A stretch of DNA of 64,000 nucleotides from positions 11,261,501 to 11,325,500 of the forward strand of contig CM076949.1 of the NCBI GenBank assembly GCA_039566865.1, in the 5' to 3' direction. The translations under genes and the position numbers were made by a program. The notes beneath the pieces were generated by a model that was given only the letters and a program-made list of their open reading frames with translations, was not told the DNA's origin and did not search any database. This DNA is from Aurelia coerulea (lineage: Eukaryota; Cnidaria; Scyphozoa; Semaeostomeae; Ulmaridae). Shown piece after piece: positions 24,701 to 33,903 of the stretch (positions are counted from its first letter, which is position 1; each line of letters begins with the position of its first letter).

Positions 24701-25120
24701 AGATCATGTAACATTATTTTGCTTCATGAAGATTCAGTCCTTTCTCTTACTCTTGAAGGGAATGGAATGTGTTTGTGTGGGGAAATTGTTTACGATATTT
24801 TGATTGAGGGCTTCAGGCCTCTCTTGACGCTTTTTGAAGTTACGGACTTCTTGTTAAATTAAATTAACTTATTTTTCCAATGCTCACAAAAACATAACCA
24901 ATAAGTCACAAAAATACTTTAGCCTTACCCAACTTTAATTGATTCCCATAGCTCAAGTATTCTCCGCGTAGGAAATTTTCAAGTATGTGAAGCTGTTTTT
25001 GGTCCACCCTGTATGCATATTCAAGAAATAAGCTTATGATTGTGTATTTCTATTTTAGTTGCTGCTAGAGGAAGGGCCATGCCAGGAACTCGTGGAAGAG
25101 GATACTATGCAAGAAGATAA
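15784..25120 (+). CDS. SNRPD3: small nuclear ribonucleoprotein Sm D3, two coding exons
   Basis: SmD3 is one of seven Sm proteins that form the ring on U1, U2, U4 and U5 snRNAs in the spliceosome. Exon 1 (15,784-16,102) starts [16 protein letters not shown] and carries Sm1 (about residues 14-46, with GEVYRGKL and AEDNMNCQL) and Sm2 ([13 protein letters not shown]). It ends at CAAG/GTTCTT. Exon 2 (25,059-25,120) follows a TATTTTAG acceptor and adds [20 protein letters not shown] and a stop. The phases join exactly, giving 126 residues, the usual family length, with the expected arginine-glycine tail. I chose ATG 15,784 because family homology begins there. The 8,956-bp intron is packed with transposon sequence. 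Identification is very secure. Confidence 0.97.
17097..17245 (-). repeat. dispersed 'TTTCTTA' repeat, inverted copy in the SNRPD3 intron
   Basis: Reverse complement of the phrases at about 391-540: GGTAGTGATCATGAAGATTG, then GTTATGGAACCTCTAAGAAA, then a GAGTACTCAAAATCTGATGA stretch. A further short related stretch occurs at 18,090-18,190 (TAAGAAACTCTAGTACTACG). Confidence 0.65.
18440..18784 (-). pseudogene. LINE ORF2 C-terminal fragment in the SNRPD3 intron
   Basis: A 114-codon minus-strand frame contains [20 protein letters not shown], then [20 protein letters not shown] and LRSWKG. This is the characteristic post-RT region of CR1/L2-like LINE proteins. The RT core is missing, so it is a short 5'-truncated insertion with an open frame. 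It is antisense to SNRPD3. Confidence 0.8.
18892..19486. mobile_element. palindromic mariner-like MITE (595 bp) in the SNRPD3 intron
   Basis: The left arm (18,892-19,123) and right arm (19,254-19,486) are about 232-nt imperfect inverted repeats. Both ends begin CAGGGTGTCC and are flanked by TA (18,890-18,891 and 19,487-19,488). The 130-nt centre is unpaired. CAGGGTGTCC ends with TA duplications are typical of mariner-type elements. There is no coding sequence. A nearly full palindrome in an intron would fold strongly in the pre-mRNA. Confidence 0.85.
19780..21290 (-). pseudogene. 5'-truncated CR1/L2-like LINE, broken RT
   Basis: Minus-strand frames in order give: [19 protein letters not shown] and [13 protein letters not shown] (about 20,837-21,232); [20 protein letters not shown] and the catalytic MFADDTT (about 20,385-20,798); [11 protein letters not shown] (about 20,166-20,381); and [20 protein letters not shown] with GARIWNSLP (19,780-20,130). 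At least three frameshifts or stops separate them. The endonuclease domain is absent, so the copy is 5'-truncated. A (TACA)n tail on this strand (plus-strand TGTA repeats near 19,630-19,652) probably marks its 3' end. Confidence 0.88.
21590..21860 (-). repeat. dispersed 'TTTCTTA' repeat, copy in the SNRPD3 intron
   Basis: Contains CTACCTGTGCCCTCATGAAC, then CCAGTATTGGAGTTTCTTGA and AGTTTCTTATGGGCAG, shared with the copies near 120-700 and 11,650-12,200. Confidence 0.6.
22369..24548. mobile_element. 2.2-kb giant palindrome (fold-back type element) in the SNRPD3 intron
   Basis: Outer ends are inverted copies of ATGAAATATCAACTTGCTTT followed by a second ATCAACTTGCTTTA. Matching segments continue inwards in mirrored order: AACAAACAGTTTTAAAATCGG-type, the AGGATTCTTGGGTAGAG/TAACTGTGCATAGTTC pair, the GACGCTGGAG pair, and a TGATGATTATGATGA pair near 23,170 and 23,930. 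Arms span about 22,369-23,285 and 23,822-24,548. The left arm is longer because it keeps roughly 200 bp missing from the right. The ~540-nt centre is unpaired and has a poly-G run near 23,547. No transposase or clear target duplication is seen. Confidence 0.82.
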
Positions 25121-25350
25121 AGGTATTATGATATAAACAGACTATGGTGGATTTGTGTTAGCAAGCAGAACCTTTAACAAGACATTGGTTAACGTAGCCA
25201 AGGAGGAAATTTTGTATTTCAAGTAGTTTTGGTTCATAGAAGGTGGGAAGAGACCCTTGTAACAACACCTTTTATTGGTAAAATGTGCAAAAGCCATTTT
25301 GATTCTTGTTTATTGAAGTAGGACAACCTTAACATCTCTTATGTAGGAAC

Positions 25351-25356
25351 AATAAA
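25351..25356 (+). promoter_or_regulatory. candidate SNRPD3 polyadenylation signal
   Basis: AATAAA lies 231 bp after the SmD3 stop codon in the same orientation. It is the first canonical hexamer I noticed downstream, so it is a reasonable but unproven 3' end signal. Confidence 0.5.
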
Positions 25357-25359
25357 TGC

Positions 25360-25995
25360 ATTCCAACTTTATATTATCTTAACCCTTAGGTATTTTAACT
25401 TTTAAAGTTCCACCATTACAGTCCAGTTGGCATAAGATAAGTAGAAATCATGGTATAAGACAGATAGTTTGTAATGATGAAGGTCCCATCCACATTTGTC
25501 ATTTCCAATTTTGTTTTGTTCATTCTTTCCTGTCCAACATATGCTAGTCTCACCGCAGCTGCAGCACAAAGTGCAGGTTTTCAGGATTCTTTGTTCCGAA
25601 GTGTAGTCGCAATATCTAAAGTGTAGTAGTGCATTGTTGATATTCATATTCAAAACAAGGGGCCAAAACAATGTTCAATTGAGGTTATTTGGGAGGTCTT
25701 CATCACCATAGGGTAGGAGTTACATCAGAACCTCGTTTGAAAGATTATTAGCATTCCAAAACTCCAGGAGGAAGATTTCAACTTGGAGTATCAAAAGGAA
25801 ATTCGGGTGGAAAGCGCAGTTTGACCAGAAATCGAAGGATGAGACAAGCGACGACAATCATTGTATATTTCATTATTCTTCATATAGACATTCCAGTAAA
25901 GTTGACAAAAATCGGTGGTTGACAAAATCAGTAGTTGACACAAATCGATAGTTGACATAAATCAGTAGACATAAACGGTTAAGAAATTATTGAAT
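25360..25995. other. no gene recognised downstream of SNRPD3
   Basis: Mostly unremarkable sequence. At about 25,898-25,975 the phrase AGTTGACA(A)AAATC(A/G)GT repeats roughly every 21 bp, four or five times, just before the Penelope-like remnant. A minus-strand 89-codon frame at 25,402-25,671 has no recognised domain. Confidence 0.4.
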
Positions 25996-26002
25996 TAAAC
26001 AT

Positions 26003-26040
26003 GTTGTACGTTTCGAACCTGTCTAGGTTCATCATCAGCA
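26003..26040 (-). ncRNA. hammerhead-ribozyme-like core of a Penelope element (tentative)
   Basis: The minus strand reads CTGATGA, then a 6-bp stem GAACCT/AGGTTC with an AGAC loop, then GAAAC. This is the order of the conserved hammerhead core with stem II. It lies on the same strand as, and 3' of, the GIY-YIG fragment, where Penelope-like elements are known to carry hammerhead motifs. One extra unpaired U precedes stem II, and stems I and III are not convincingly closed, so it may be a decayed copy. Confidence 0.4.
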
Positions 26041-26162
26041 ATTAATTAAGAGATAAACAGTAATTTATACCCTAAGATAAACAAGAGTTAAGGGAAAAAC
26101 AAGCGTGAGTTACATTTCCTACGCGAGAGGGAACCCGAGGCCTAAGTCCCAAGAGGATGAAA

Positions 26163-26573
26163 TCAAAAAAGAACTAAAGGGATAGATGACTGCTGTGAAT
26201 TGAGTTCAGGTCGATCTCGTAAAATCAAAAGGCTTTCGTGAATGAGCAAGTCAAAATCATTATTGGCTCTGTCTAAAATAGAGAAATCATTAACCGACGC
26301 GGCGTGTCCTGATTGGTTAATATGATCCCCTATGGCAGAAGAACTCCCTTTTATTTTAAGACCAGCTTTGTTAATTCCCAAGTGCTCTCTGCATCGAGTA
26401 ATCAAATTACGTGATCCATAGTACGAGGCATGGCAGCCAGGACACTGAAACTTGTAAACAACAGAAGAGCGCATGGTAACAGGAAAGCGGTCTTTAAACG
26501 GGAAGAGTGATCCAATGCGTTTTGGGGACCGAAAAATAACCCTCAATTGGATATTAGGATAACATTTCTTAAT
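26163..26573 (-). pseudogene. Penelope-like retroelement fragment, GIY-YIG endonuclease end
   Basis: The frame runs from about 26,573 (CYPNIQLRVIFRS) through VVYKFQCPGCHASYYGS and TRCREHLG to AIGDHINQSGHAA and LIHESLLILRDRPELN, then a stop. The CPGC-x-ASYYG stretch, R-x-x-EH and the I-x-E-x-L-x-I segment are the GIY-YIG nuclease of Penelope-like elements. The RT part upstream is absent, so only the 3' end survives. It lies immediately left of the Harbinger element. Confidence 0.82.
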
Positions 26574-26801
26574 AATTCCTTAATAATTACTTTAGATTAA
26601 TTTTGATGATATACTGGTTCAAACGTCGCATTGATCATGTGTAAAATTAAATGGCTATTTTATTCGACCCAAATGTGAATTTTCAACTTTTGATTCAAAT
26701 GTCGAAAATATCATGCGCCGAAGTAAATTCAGTGGTCTCGCTTTGACTGCAGACAGCCTCGATTTGAATTACCGAACAAAAACAACATCCATCACCAAAC
26801 G

Positions 26802-28128
26802 ATGGCGAACATAAATACTTTGAGAACGATAACCATTCAGAGGATGATTGAAAGAAATAGAAAACGTAGAGTCAAGATGTTTTCAGTATTTAATGCCATT
26901 TTGGCACGAAGGAGAAGGATTGTCTTCACCGCAACAATGATCATCATGCAGCTTTGCTTGAACATCAGCCGGAATACAACGATTCCTAGGCCCATCCGAT
27001 CCTGCCATCGGCTTGTTCGTAACAACGGTTGGTGGGAAACAGTTTGGACACAGTATTCAAATGCAAGATTCAAGAAGACGTTCCGAGTTTCCAAGAAGAC
27101 ATTCGCATACTTGTTAACAAACATTAGACATGTACTTGAAAGACAAACATTGTGTGAAGTGCCCATTTCCCCGGAGCAACGTCTTGCAATTTGCTTATAC
27201 CGATTAGGACGTGGAGATTACTTCTACACAATCTCTGAAATGACTGGCTTAGGGACATCTACAGTCTGTGCTATTGTGTCTGAGGTGTCAAGTGCACTAG
27301 TAGAGTGTCTATGGGAAAAAGAGATCACTGCATATATGCCCAAAAATGAAGCAGAATTCCTAGAAAAAATTCATGACATGGAACAGTTGTGGCAGTTCCC
27401 TTGCTCTTGGGCTGCTGTTGATGGCTGTCACATATCCATCAAGTGCCCACCAGGGGGATTAGAATCTTGCAAAGAATATCACAATTTCAAGAACTTTTAT
27501 TCCATAATTCTGATGTCTATGGTAGATGCAAAATACCGTTTTATTTGGGGAAGCTGTGGGTTTCCAGGAAATTCACATGACTCCATCATATTTCAGTCAA
27601 CCGAAATATGGAATAAAATTGAAGAGAAAGATTACCTTCCTCTCATTGCAAAGAATCTTGGCAGTTGCAAGATACCTCCAATCTTATTAGCAGATTCAGC
27701 ATTTCCTTTGAAGCCTTGGCTATTGAAACCATATTAGCAATGCAGTATTGACTCCAAAACAGAGGAACTTTAACTATCGCCTAAGCAGAGCAAGGATGGT
27801 AGTTGAAAGTGCATATGGTATGTTGAAAGGCAGATGGCGTGTTCTCCTGAGGAAATGTGAATCTTCTGCAGCCCAAGTTAAAGTTGTGACTTTAGCATGC
27901 ATGGTGCTGCACAATGTTTGCATTTCCCAGGATGATTCAATGCCACAAACTTTGGACATTACAGTGGACCAAAAGACAAAACGTAAAAGGAGTAGCGCAG
28001 AGGTGCGGGAGCTTCTTAATATGACCACATGTAGGAAGGTGAAAGACAGTGACTGCTCTGCTACAAGACTTCGTGATGAGCTTGCAGATAAGTTTTGGCA
28101 AGAAAAAGAAACAGTGATTAACCAATAA
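26802..28128 (+). pseudogene. Harbinger DDE transposase, one frameshift
   Basis: The first frame (26,802-27,737, 311 aa) runs from an ATG through an HTH-like region (about residues 140-165, SPEQRLAICLYRLGRGDYFY and TGLGTSTVCAIVSEV) into the DDE_4-type core. The first acid is D207 in AAVDGCHI and the second is D298 in LLADSAFP. A single extra nucleotide at about 27,734 then gives a stop. The other frame continues at once with NAVLTPKQRNF and the third acid in RMVVESAYGMLKGRW (codon 27,805), to a stop at 28,128. All catalytic residues survive, so only the frameshift visibly breaks it. I see no splice signals that would remove it. Confidence 0.9.
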
Positions 28129-28446
28129 CTCTTCTGATATCTTAAAGATGTAAAGGACGTGTCATTAATTCTTTCCAGGAGGGGGTGGAAGATAACTAGG
28201 AGGGTGGATCAAAATTTTACTGATTCAAAGATGGTAGAAAAATATTAACATCAAAAAGTTGGGGTATGAGAATGGTTTCAGGTTGAGAAAACTGGTTCTT
28301 ACATAGATTTTCTTTTTTTATAAAGCTTGATTAATGTGAACATACAGTAAAAACCTGTGCATAAGAACCTACAATTTTGCAAGTCAGCTTTGCTAGGTTC
28401 TTATGTTTTTGGTACGTATTTAGTGGGAAATGAGGCTGTTCAGGCT

Positions 28447-28601
28447 CTTAAAGGGTTTGTTTCATCCAGCATTCCTTGCACGCGCCGTCTCTTGGTTTTC
28501 CTTTGTTGTCGCCATTTTCATGGCCCATGAAAATGGCGGCAACAAAGGCTAACCAAGAGATGGCATGTGCAAGGCATGCTGGATGAAGCAGACCCTTTAA
28601 G
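28447..28601. mobile_element. 155-bp hairpin MITE between the Harbinger genes
   Basis: Two ~75-nt arms are near-perfect reverse complements starting CTTAAAGGGT and meeting at CATGG/CCCATG. A TTA(A) word at each end may be the target duplication. It sits in the non-coding space between the two converging Harbinger genes. Confidence 0.8.
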
Positions 28602-29061
28602 TTGGTTCTTATTTCATTCATGGCTTTCAGGAATTTCTTTTCTTCAGATTCAAACTTCAGGCCTATTAGTTACTGTCAGTTCACATAACTTGAGTTTATG
28701 AGGTAGTATTCACAACAGAGATTTGAGGAAGAATTAGAAATGTTTATATAATCCAAAGAAAAGTTTTGAAGAGCTTCTCATTGGATAATACACAATTTTT
28801 TTATCCTTCCAAAAACTTCTGTAGTGAACAAATCTCTACAAATAAAACCTATTTCAAATTCCAGACTGAATGGATTCTTCTACAATGGGGGGTTGGGTTC
28901 TCTGTAGTGTCGGGAGAGAGGGCCTGTATTTTCTGGTAAATCGCCCTTTGTTACTCTGATCAACATTAAAAAATATCATGTGTGTGTTAAATGATCTGTA
29001 CTGTGATAGCAGTCCCTTCAGATTGTCACTTTTTCTTCTGCTTGTAACATTATCTGAAACA

Positions 29062-30611
29062 CTATAGTGTCTGATAAGTGTTTGGGCTGCCAGATTGATT
29101 CAGGTTGTCTGCTCTTTTATATAGGGAAAATGAGTTCAACTCACCCATAAAGACATGCATTAAGCTGGCATTATTGGCTGAAGGCAATGTTGCTGTTTGC
29201 TGATTGCTGCTGCCATTATAAAGAAGACCACTTGCATCATGCTGCTGAGGATTCCTGCCTGTATTTTGTGAATTGAACATCAGCTGATAAAGCCTCAGCT
29301 CATGCTCTCGGCTACTTCTCATCTCCTCTCTCATTAGATTGACCAGATCCTTCATTGGATCATTCTCTATCATGGTTCTCATGCATTGCACTGCTTCAAG
29401 CAACAAATCATTGCTCTCTTTCTTTTTTTCCTTTGACTTTGACCTAATGGGTACATAAACTTTTGCACCCATTTCATTGCCATCATCAGCAACATCAGGT
29501 GGCTGACTTGTTGTTTCAGCAGATGGCTCTATAGCCTGCTCTGGCTGGCATGAATCTCTTGTTTTTACTAGGGCAAACAGCTGTTGAAACCAGAAACCAT
29601 ACCCCTTTTCTTCCTGGAACCTTTTAACTCCAGTGGCAGTTTTTATTGTTAAGGCTGCTTTTTTTGCAGTCAGCAACACATTTTTTGAATTTAGTGCGGA
29701 GCTGAGCGACAGAGAAGTCAAATTCATCACCCCGTTTTGAGCATCTCTCCTTTAATTCTTTCAAGACTTTTTCGTAAACCACGCCATTCTGCATGTTTTT
29801 CGTATTTCGGAATATTAGCTTCTCCTTAAAGCTTTCATTGTTGTGTCAGTGATGTCAATGAATTCATCCTATTCACTTGACGCCCATTGGCCCTTTCTGC
29901 CTCTTTTCTTTAACTTCTTTGATCTGCGAAAGGAATCTCCTGAAGTATGACTCTCTGAATCTTCAGCATCACTTTGACTGTCATACTTCACCCTGTTGAA
30001 TAAAAGAGTTATATCATATTTAGGCACTATTTAGGCCCGGTTTTTGTGCTAGATGTAAACAAAACTTGTGTTGCCATCATTTCTACGGTTGCCATATACA
30101 TATTTTGCAATAAGAAACTGGTAATATTCGAAAATAGTAGACAAATAAATTGAAAATCTGCCATGGAGATCCTTGTCTGCAAGAAACCTTTCCTTAAACG
30201 TTTGAACCAGGCTTAAGATAAGGTAGCTACTGAAATTTAGTTGCTCCAAGGATTGTGTGTTTATTGGAGTTTAAATGAAGATTCCATCGCACAAGAGAGA
30301 GACCACTGTGTAAAACAAATCAGTGACAGTATTTCATCTTCATTATGAAAAAGTATTTACCTTTTTCTTGATGGAGGAGGGGTTGGCGTTTTTGGTTCCT
30401 CAGCTGAACCCTCCGCTGACGACGGTCTGTCACCAGCACAAAAATGGCAATATGCCACGGCCTTTCCAGCAGTCCAGCCAGGAGCATCGTCATTTTCCTC
30501 TAACTCTGAGCAAGGAACACACACGAAGGAGCCACAATCAATGCATTTATATTTTGTCAGCTTCAGGCAGCTTTCGCACAGGTTTTCATCAACACCAGTT
30601 GCAGACGCCAT
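29062..30611 (-). pseudogene. Harbinger accessory (zinc finger plus Myb/SANT-like) protein, degenerate
   Basis: Exon 1 (30,361-30,611) starts MASATGVDENLCESC and has C-x2-C pairs CESC, CIDC, CVPC and CHFC, a B-box/FYVE-like zinc cluster. It ends at a GTAAAT donor. Exon 2 begins at 29,992 after TTCAACAG in matching phase. It gives an acidic linker, RGRKGQWASSE, then a trihelix/SANT-like segment (KLIFRNTKNMQNGVVYEKVL) and KGYGFWFQQLF, ending in a 222-codon frame (29,062-29,730). A TAG after WASSE, a frameshift soon after and another in an A-run near 29,660 disrupt it. In Harbinger elements the Myb-like partner helps the transposase enter the nucleus and bind DNA. Confidence 0.75.
30034..30212. 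mobile_element. 179-bp Harbinger-type MITE in the accessory-gene intron
   Basis: The left end is GGCCCGGTTTTTG. The right end is CAAACGTTTGAACCAGGC reading into the boundary, so both resemble the Harbinger terminus GGCCTGGTTCAAACG. TTA flanks both sides (30,031-30,033 and 30,213-30,215), the 3-bp duplication expected of PIF/Harbinger. It sits inside the 29,993-30,360 intron. Confidence 0.65.
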
Positions 30612-30926
30612 GTTTGCAATGTTGTGAATAAAGTGAATTGCGCGCACTTTTTGATGGTGCTTAATTTGGAGATTGGGGACAATAGAGAATCCCACAAAAT
30701 ATATTAAAATGATTTATGCATTTGATTCGGCACATGAAAAATTCGACGTTTGAATCAAAGGCGTATTTGAGTCGAATTATGCGACCAGTGCAGTCGCATT
30801 TTAAGCTTGAGTCGAATTTAATTAAATCTGCTGTGCCATTTTGATTCAAATATCGCATTTATCATGTACTTAATTCAAGGTATTTAATTCGGCACATGAT
30901 AAATGCGACGTTTGAACCAGGCCTAA

Positions 30927-32000
30927 GTTGTTTGGCAGTTGTTTGTTGTAACATTGCGGATTATCAAACGCAAATACGCTACCATAATTAAATTGAAGCT
31001 TCGCTAAGTGCAGAAGCTTGAAATTTTGCAAATTAAAGGGCTTGTGGATCGTTGAAAGTCCCGTACTTGACTTTCAATTGTACACTCCAAGAAAAAAAAT
31101 TTCAACCGGCTTTAGAAATTTTCCCTCGAAATGATAGCCGGCTTTGGAAAAAATTGGCGAAAAGCATATCCCAAAACGTAAAAATCGGCAAAAAGCATAC
31201 CCCTAAACGTAAAAATTCGTCGAAAAACAATGAAATAACACGTTTGAGCAACCGGCTTTAGAAAAATTGCCTTCTTTTGATACCCGGCGTTAGAATAAAG
31301 AGACGAAAACGATACCCGGAAAGGAGTGCACATGGCTTCAGCAAAATATACTAAGTCCCCCCCCCCCCCCCCGGGTTGAAAATGCATCGATTTTACGCTG
31401 ATTGGGTACCCAGGGTAGGGTTAGACTTACGGCGTGATTCCTCGTATTCGTTGAATTCTTGTTATCTGATTTTTCATTTTCTCGCGTATTTTTCTTAGTA
31501 TGAGCGATAACCAGCCAATTCAATGAGCGATGCTGAGACTTCTGTAATGAGTTTATATTTTGGTTTATATGGCTTCTGCGCTAAAGCTGGACACGCTCTT
31601 GGAAGAGATTTTATTTTCATGCTCAGAGAATGCTCCTTGTGAAAACGCACATTGCGAAAAGTCTCTTATCACAGTTCTCCTGCCTAGAATTTGAAATTTT
31701 GGAACGAAAGAATGGAGATTTTGAATCATTTTATTAAAACATCTCTCTTTGAAAGCCTTGCTCACTCTGAACGATTGAAATAATTGATGGTGGCTATTGC
31801 AAAGATCGTTTAGCATTAACGCGCACAATGTCTTTTTTAATCATCGTCTAAGTAATCGCACAATTATTGAAACGATTAATAGCAAAAGGTTTGATATAAT
31901 CGCTTAAAATAATCATTAGTCCACATCAAATAAATTATTAGATTCTCATAACAAAGTTTGGAAAGTCTCGGAAGGCCGGGCCCGAGGCGGAAGGTTTTAG
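30927..32000. other. no gene recognised
   Basis: Contains a short direct duplication of GCAAAAAGCATACCCCTAAACG-type text (about 31,160-31,215), a C-run near 31,360-31,374, and an ACCCAGGGTAGGG phrase near 31,409 recalling the 61-bp hairpin element at 3338. The frames have no recognisable domain. Confidence 0.35.
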
Positions 32001-32003
32001 ACC

Positions 32004-32534
32004 GGGTGAGTCAGAAAAAAGAATCCCCGCTTGGAAGGTCACTGCTCCATGAATATCAAAGCAATAATATTTAAAACAGTCTTATTTTATTGCCAATATG
32101 TTCAATTAGATTCAGTAATTTACCCGGCTTTAATCGGCCATTTCTTCCCATGGATACAGGTGATTTTCTGCAGCAAGGCCCTTCCAAAAACCTGCAAAAA
32201 CGTATGAAAACAATGAGCAAATTTTCCTTCTTATAATTGATGACACTCACATGAATTCATGTATTTTGTCCTCTTGGGAGAATGGAATCCCCCTGAATAG
32301 GTCATCGATACCAGGGGGAGGACTTGTTCATCCTCCCAAGAAGATAGAGGCAGAAATGTAAAGGAAATTTGTTCATGATTTTGGGCACGTTTTGAAGGTT
32401 TGATTTCAGTCAGGTAAATGTTATAGTAGATTTGAACATTGCTACCATTAAACTATATATTTGCCGATATCATTGTCTTGATATCCAGGGAACCGTGACC
32501 TTTCAAACAGGAATTCTTTTTTTCTGACTCACCC
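32004..32534. repeat. inverted-repeat-bounded segment (possible small TIR element)
   Basis: GGGTGAGTCAGAAAAAA at the left (from 32,004) is mirrored at the right (ending at 32,534). Similarity continues for about 70 bp into each side (GGAAGGTCAC and GAAAGGTCAC; ATATCAA in both). No target duplication was found. A second small inverted pair, CCTCTTGGGAG and CTCCCAAGA, lies inside near 32,270-32,342. Confidence 0.5.
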
Positions 32535-32740
32535 AGTATTTTACACATGAGATTTTTTGGCAAATCTATTTCTGTAACAAAATCAACGAACGACGCATAT
32601 CTTTGTTGTGAAGTCTTTGTTAGCACAATCTTTGAAGTCTTTGAGGTAGAGAAATTCCCAATGCTACCCTTGGCCATTCGAATAAAAGGAAGGTTGACTT
32701 TACAGCAGCACCCTCCCCCAGTAAGGACCTCGCCGGGCAT
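32534..32740 (-). other. possible orphan coding exon, unidentified
   Basis: A minus-strand frame from ATG at 32,738-32,740 encodes MPGEVLTGGGCCCKVNLPF, then MAKGSIGNFSTSKTSKIVL and SQQRYASFVDFVTEIDLP. It ends with a G/GTGAGT donor-like junction at the edge of the inverted-repeat segment. Its composition looks protein-like, but I do not recognise the family, and no partner exon was found nearby. Confidence 0.3.
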
Positions 32741-32799
32741 TCATAAGAATACAGCGGGGAAAGGTTTCAAATGGTAAGTTTTCAACGGGGTATACAATC

Positions 32800-32985
32800 A
32801 TCATTGGGGGAAACGAACATTTCAACGGGAAAATTGAGCATTGAGGATCTAACTGAAACGATCAACAACGAATTGAAATGTTTGAAAGAATGGCTTCAGG
32901 GCAATAAATTGTCTTTGGATGTAATCAAGACTCAGGCAATGGTAATCGGATCTAGACCAAATCTTAAAGTGCATATCACCTTTTC
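32800..32985 (+). pseudogene. short LINE RT fragment
   Basis: The frame contains IEDLTETINNELKCLKEWLQ, then NKLSLDVIKTQAMVIGS and RPNLKVHI. This is the segment just after the YADD/FADD motif in CR1/L2-like reverse transcriptases (the 'W-L-x-x-N-K-L-S-L-N-x-x-K-T' block). It stops abruptly near 32,985, where unrelated sequence begins. Confidence 0.75.
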
Positions 32986-33260
32986 GGGTTTTCTTTTTTT
33001 TCTAAAAATACTATCAATAATGTCTATTCTAAATCCAAGATAATCGCGATACCTCACTTTAAACATATTTTTCCCCGTCTTTTCCTTCTGGTGGTTCATC
33101 GAAAATTCCGGGCAAATCAAGGGACTGGGACTAGTAACTCTTGTTGTTCTCTGACTTCATTTAAGTCGTTTGACTTGTTGATCGTCAGTATGATCGCTGT
33201 CAATACAACAAAGAGGAGCGTTTGGGTAGTGTTTTCCGACCTTTCTTCGAGTCTAGTAAA

Positions 33261-33533
33261 ATGTCTGACACAAGTTCGCTCGCAGAAAACAGTTACGAAG
33301 AGCTTTCAGACAATACCGATGAGGATTACTCCGTGGAAGTTGAGGATTTCGACCCACAAAACGCAGTGGCTGAAGCGATCCCGTTGGACCAGCGCGGCAT
33401 CATCGTTCCCTATGCGGATGAACCCATCGCAGACGAAGCTTGGCTGGCTGGATATAGGCAACGTAGGGAAGCTGAAAGAAAACGACTGGAAGAGTTTGAG
33501 AAAAGACTGGTGGGGACAACTGTATGGAGTCAG
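33261..33533 (+). CDS. possible first exon of a P2X7-ballast-like protein (orphan)
   Basis: From ATG 33,261 the frame is strongly acidic (SDNTDEDYSVEVEDFD), followed by IIVPYADEPIADEAWLAGY and a charged helix REAERKRLEEFEKRL. A GTACTG donor-like site follows CAG at 33,531-33,533. An acidic N-terminus, a PY-x-x-EP-x-A motif and a charged helix resemble the lead-in of cnidarian ballast-domain proteins, as also seen in the Kolobok cargo gene here (APYQNEPLA). The cysteine-rich exon expected next is not visible before the integrase gene at 33,904. The assignment is tentative. The frame also stays open to 33,593 without splicing. Confidence 0.4.
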
Positions 33534-33589
33534 GTACTGGACAAATTAGGTGATATGCATATCGTCGAGGGACTACTGACTTCATTGAG

Positions 33590-33760
33590 TTGAATCGCGC
33601 TTCGTGGAGGAACTCTTTGCTTCGTTGTGGAGGAGCGTATCCTTCGACGAGGAGCTCCACGCTTCGTCGAGGAACTGTTTGATTGACAACAGATCATGTA
33701 GGGGAGGGAAACTACGTGTCGTCGAGGGGGTTTATGCTTCGATGAGGAACTAGATATCTC
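33590..33760 (+). repeat. degenerate GCTTCGTCGAGGAACT tandem repeat
   Basis: Variants of CGCTTCGT(C/G)GAGGAACT recur about five times at 20-35-bp spacing (near 33,598, 33,619, 33,661, 33,720 and 33,738). It separates the putative ballast-like exon from the integrase gene. Confidence 0.6.
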
Positions 33761-33903
33761 CTTTGAATCAACTTTCAAAACAAATTTAAAAGGGCGTGTT
33801 CTTGTGTTGACTGGCAGCTACTTCCAGCCTGGAATTTGCATGGATTTTTGCGAATCATGGCGAGTCCGAATGGGGTCATGCTGTAAAGACTGTACTGGTT
33901 GCT

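Larger units (their letters stand above)
26611..30923. mobile_element. PIF/Harbinger DNA transposon (~4.3 kb), inactivated
   Basis: It contains a Harbinger DDE transposase on the plus strand and a two-exon accessory protein gene on the minus strand, converging. The right end reads, outside to inside, GGCCTGGTTCAAACGTCGC (ending at 30,923 and followed by TAA). The left end has CTGGTTCAAACGTCGCATT from 26,614, with a degenerate first few bases. The shared inverted end continues into ATCATGTG and AATTAA. The left target duplication is not clear. Two small MITE-like insertions lie inside (28,447-28,601 and 30,034-30,212). Confidence 0.82.
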
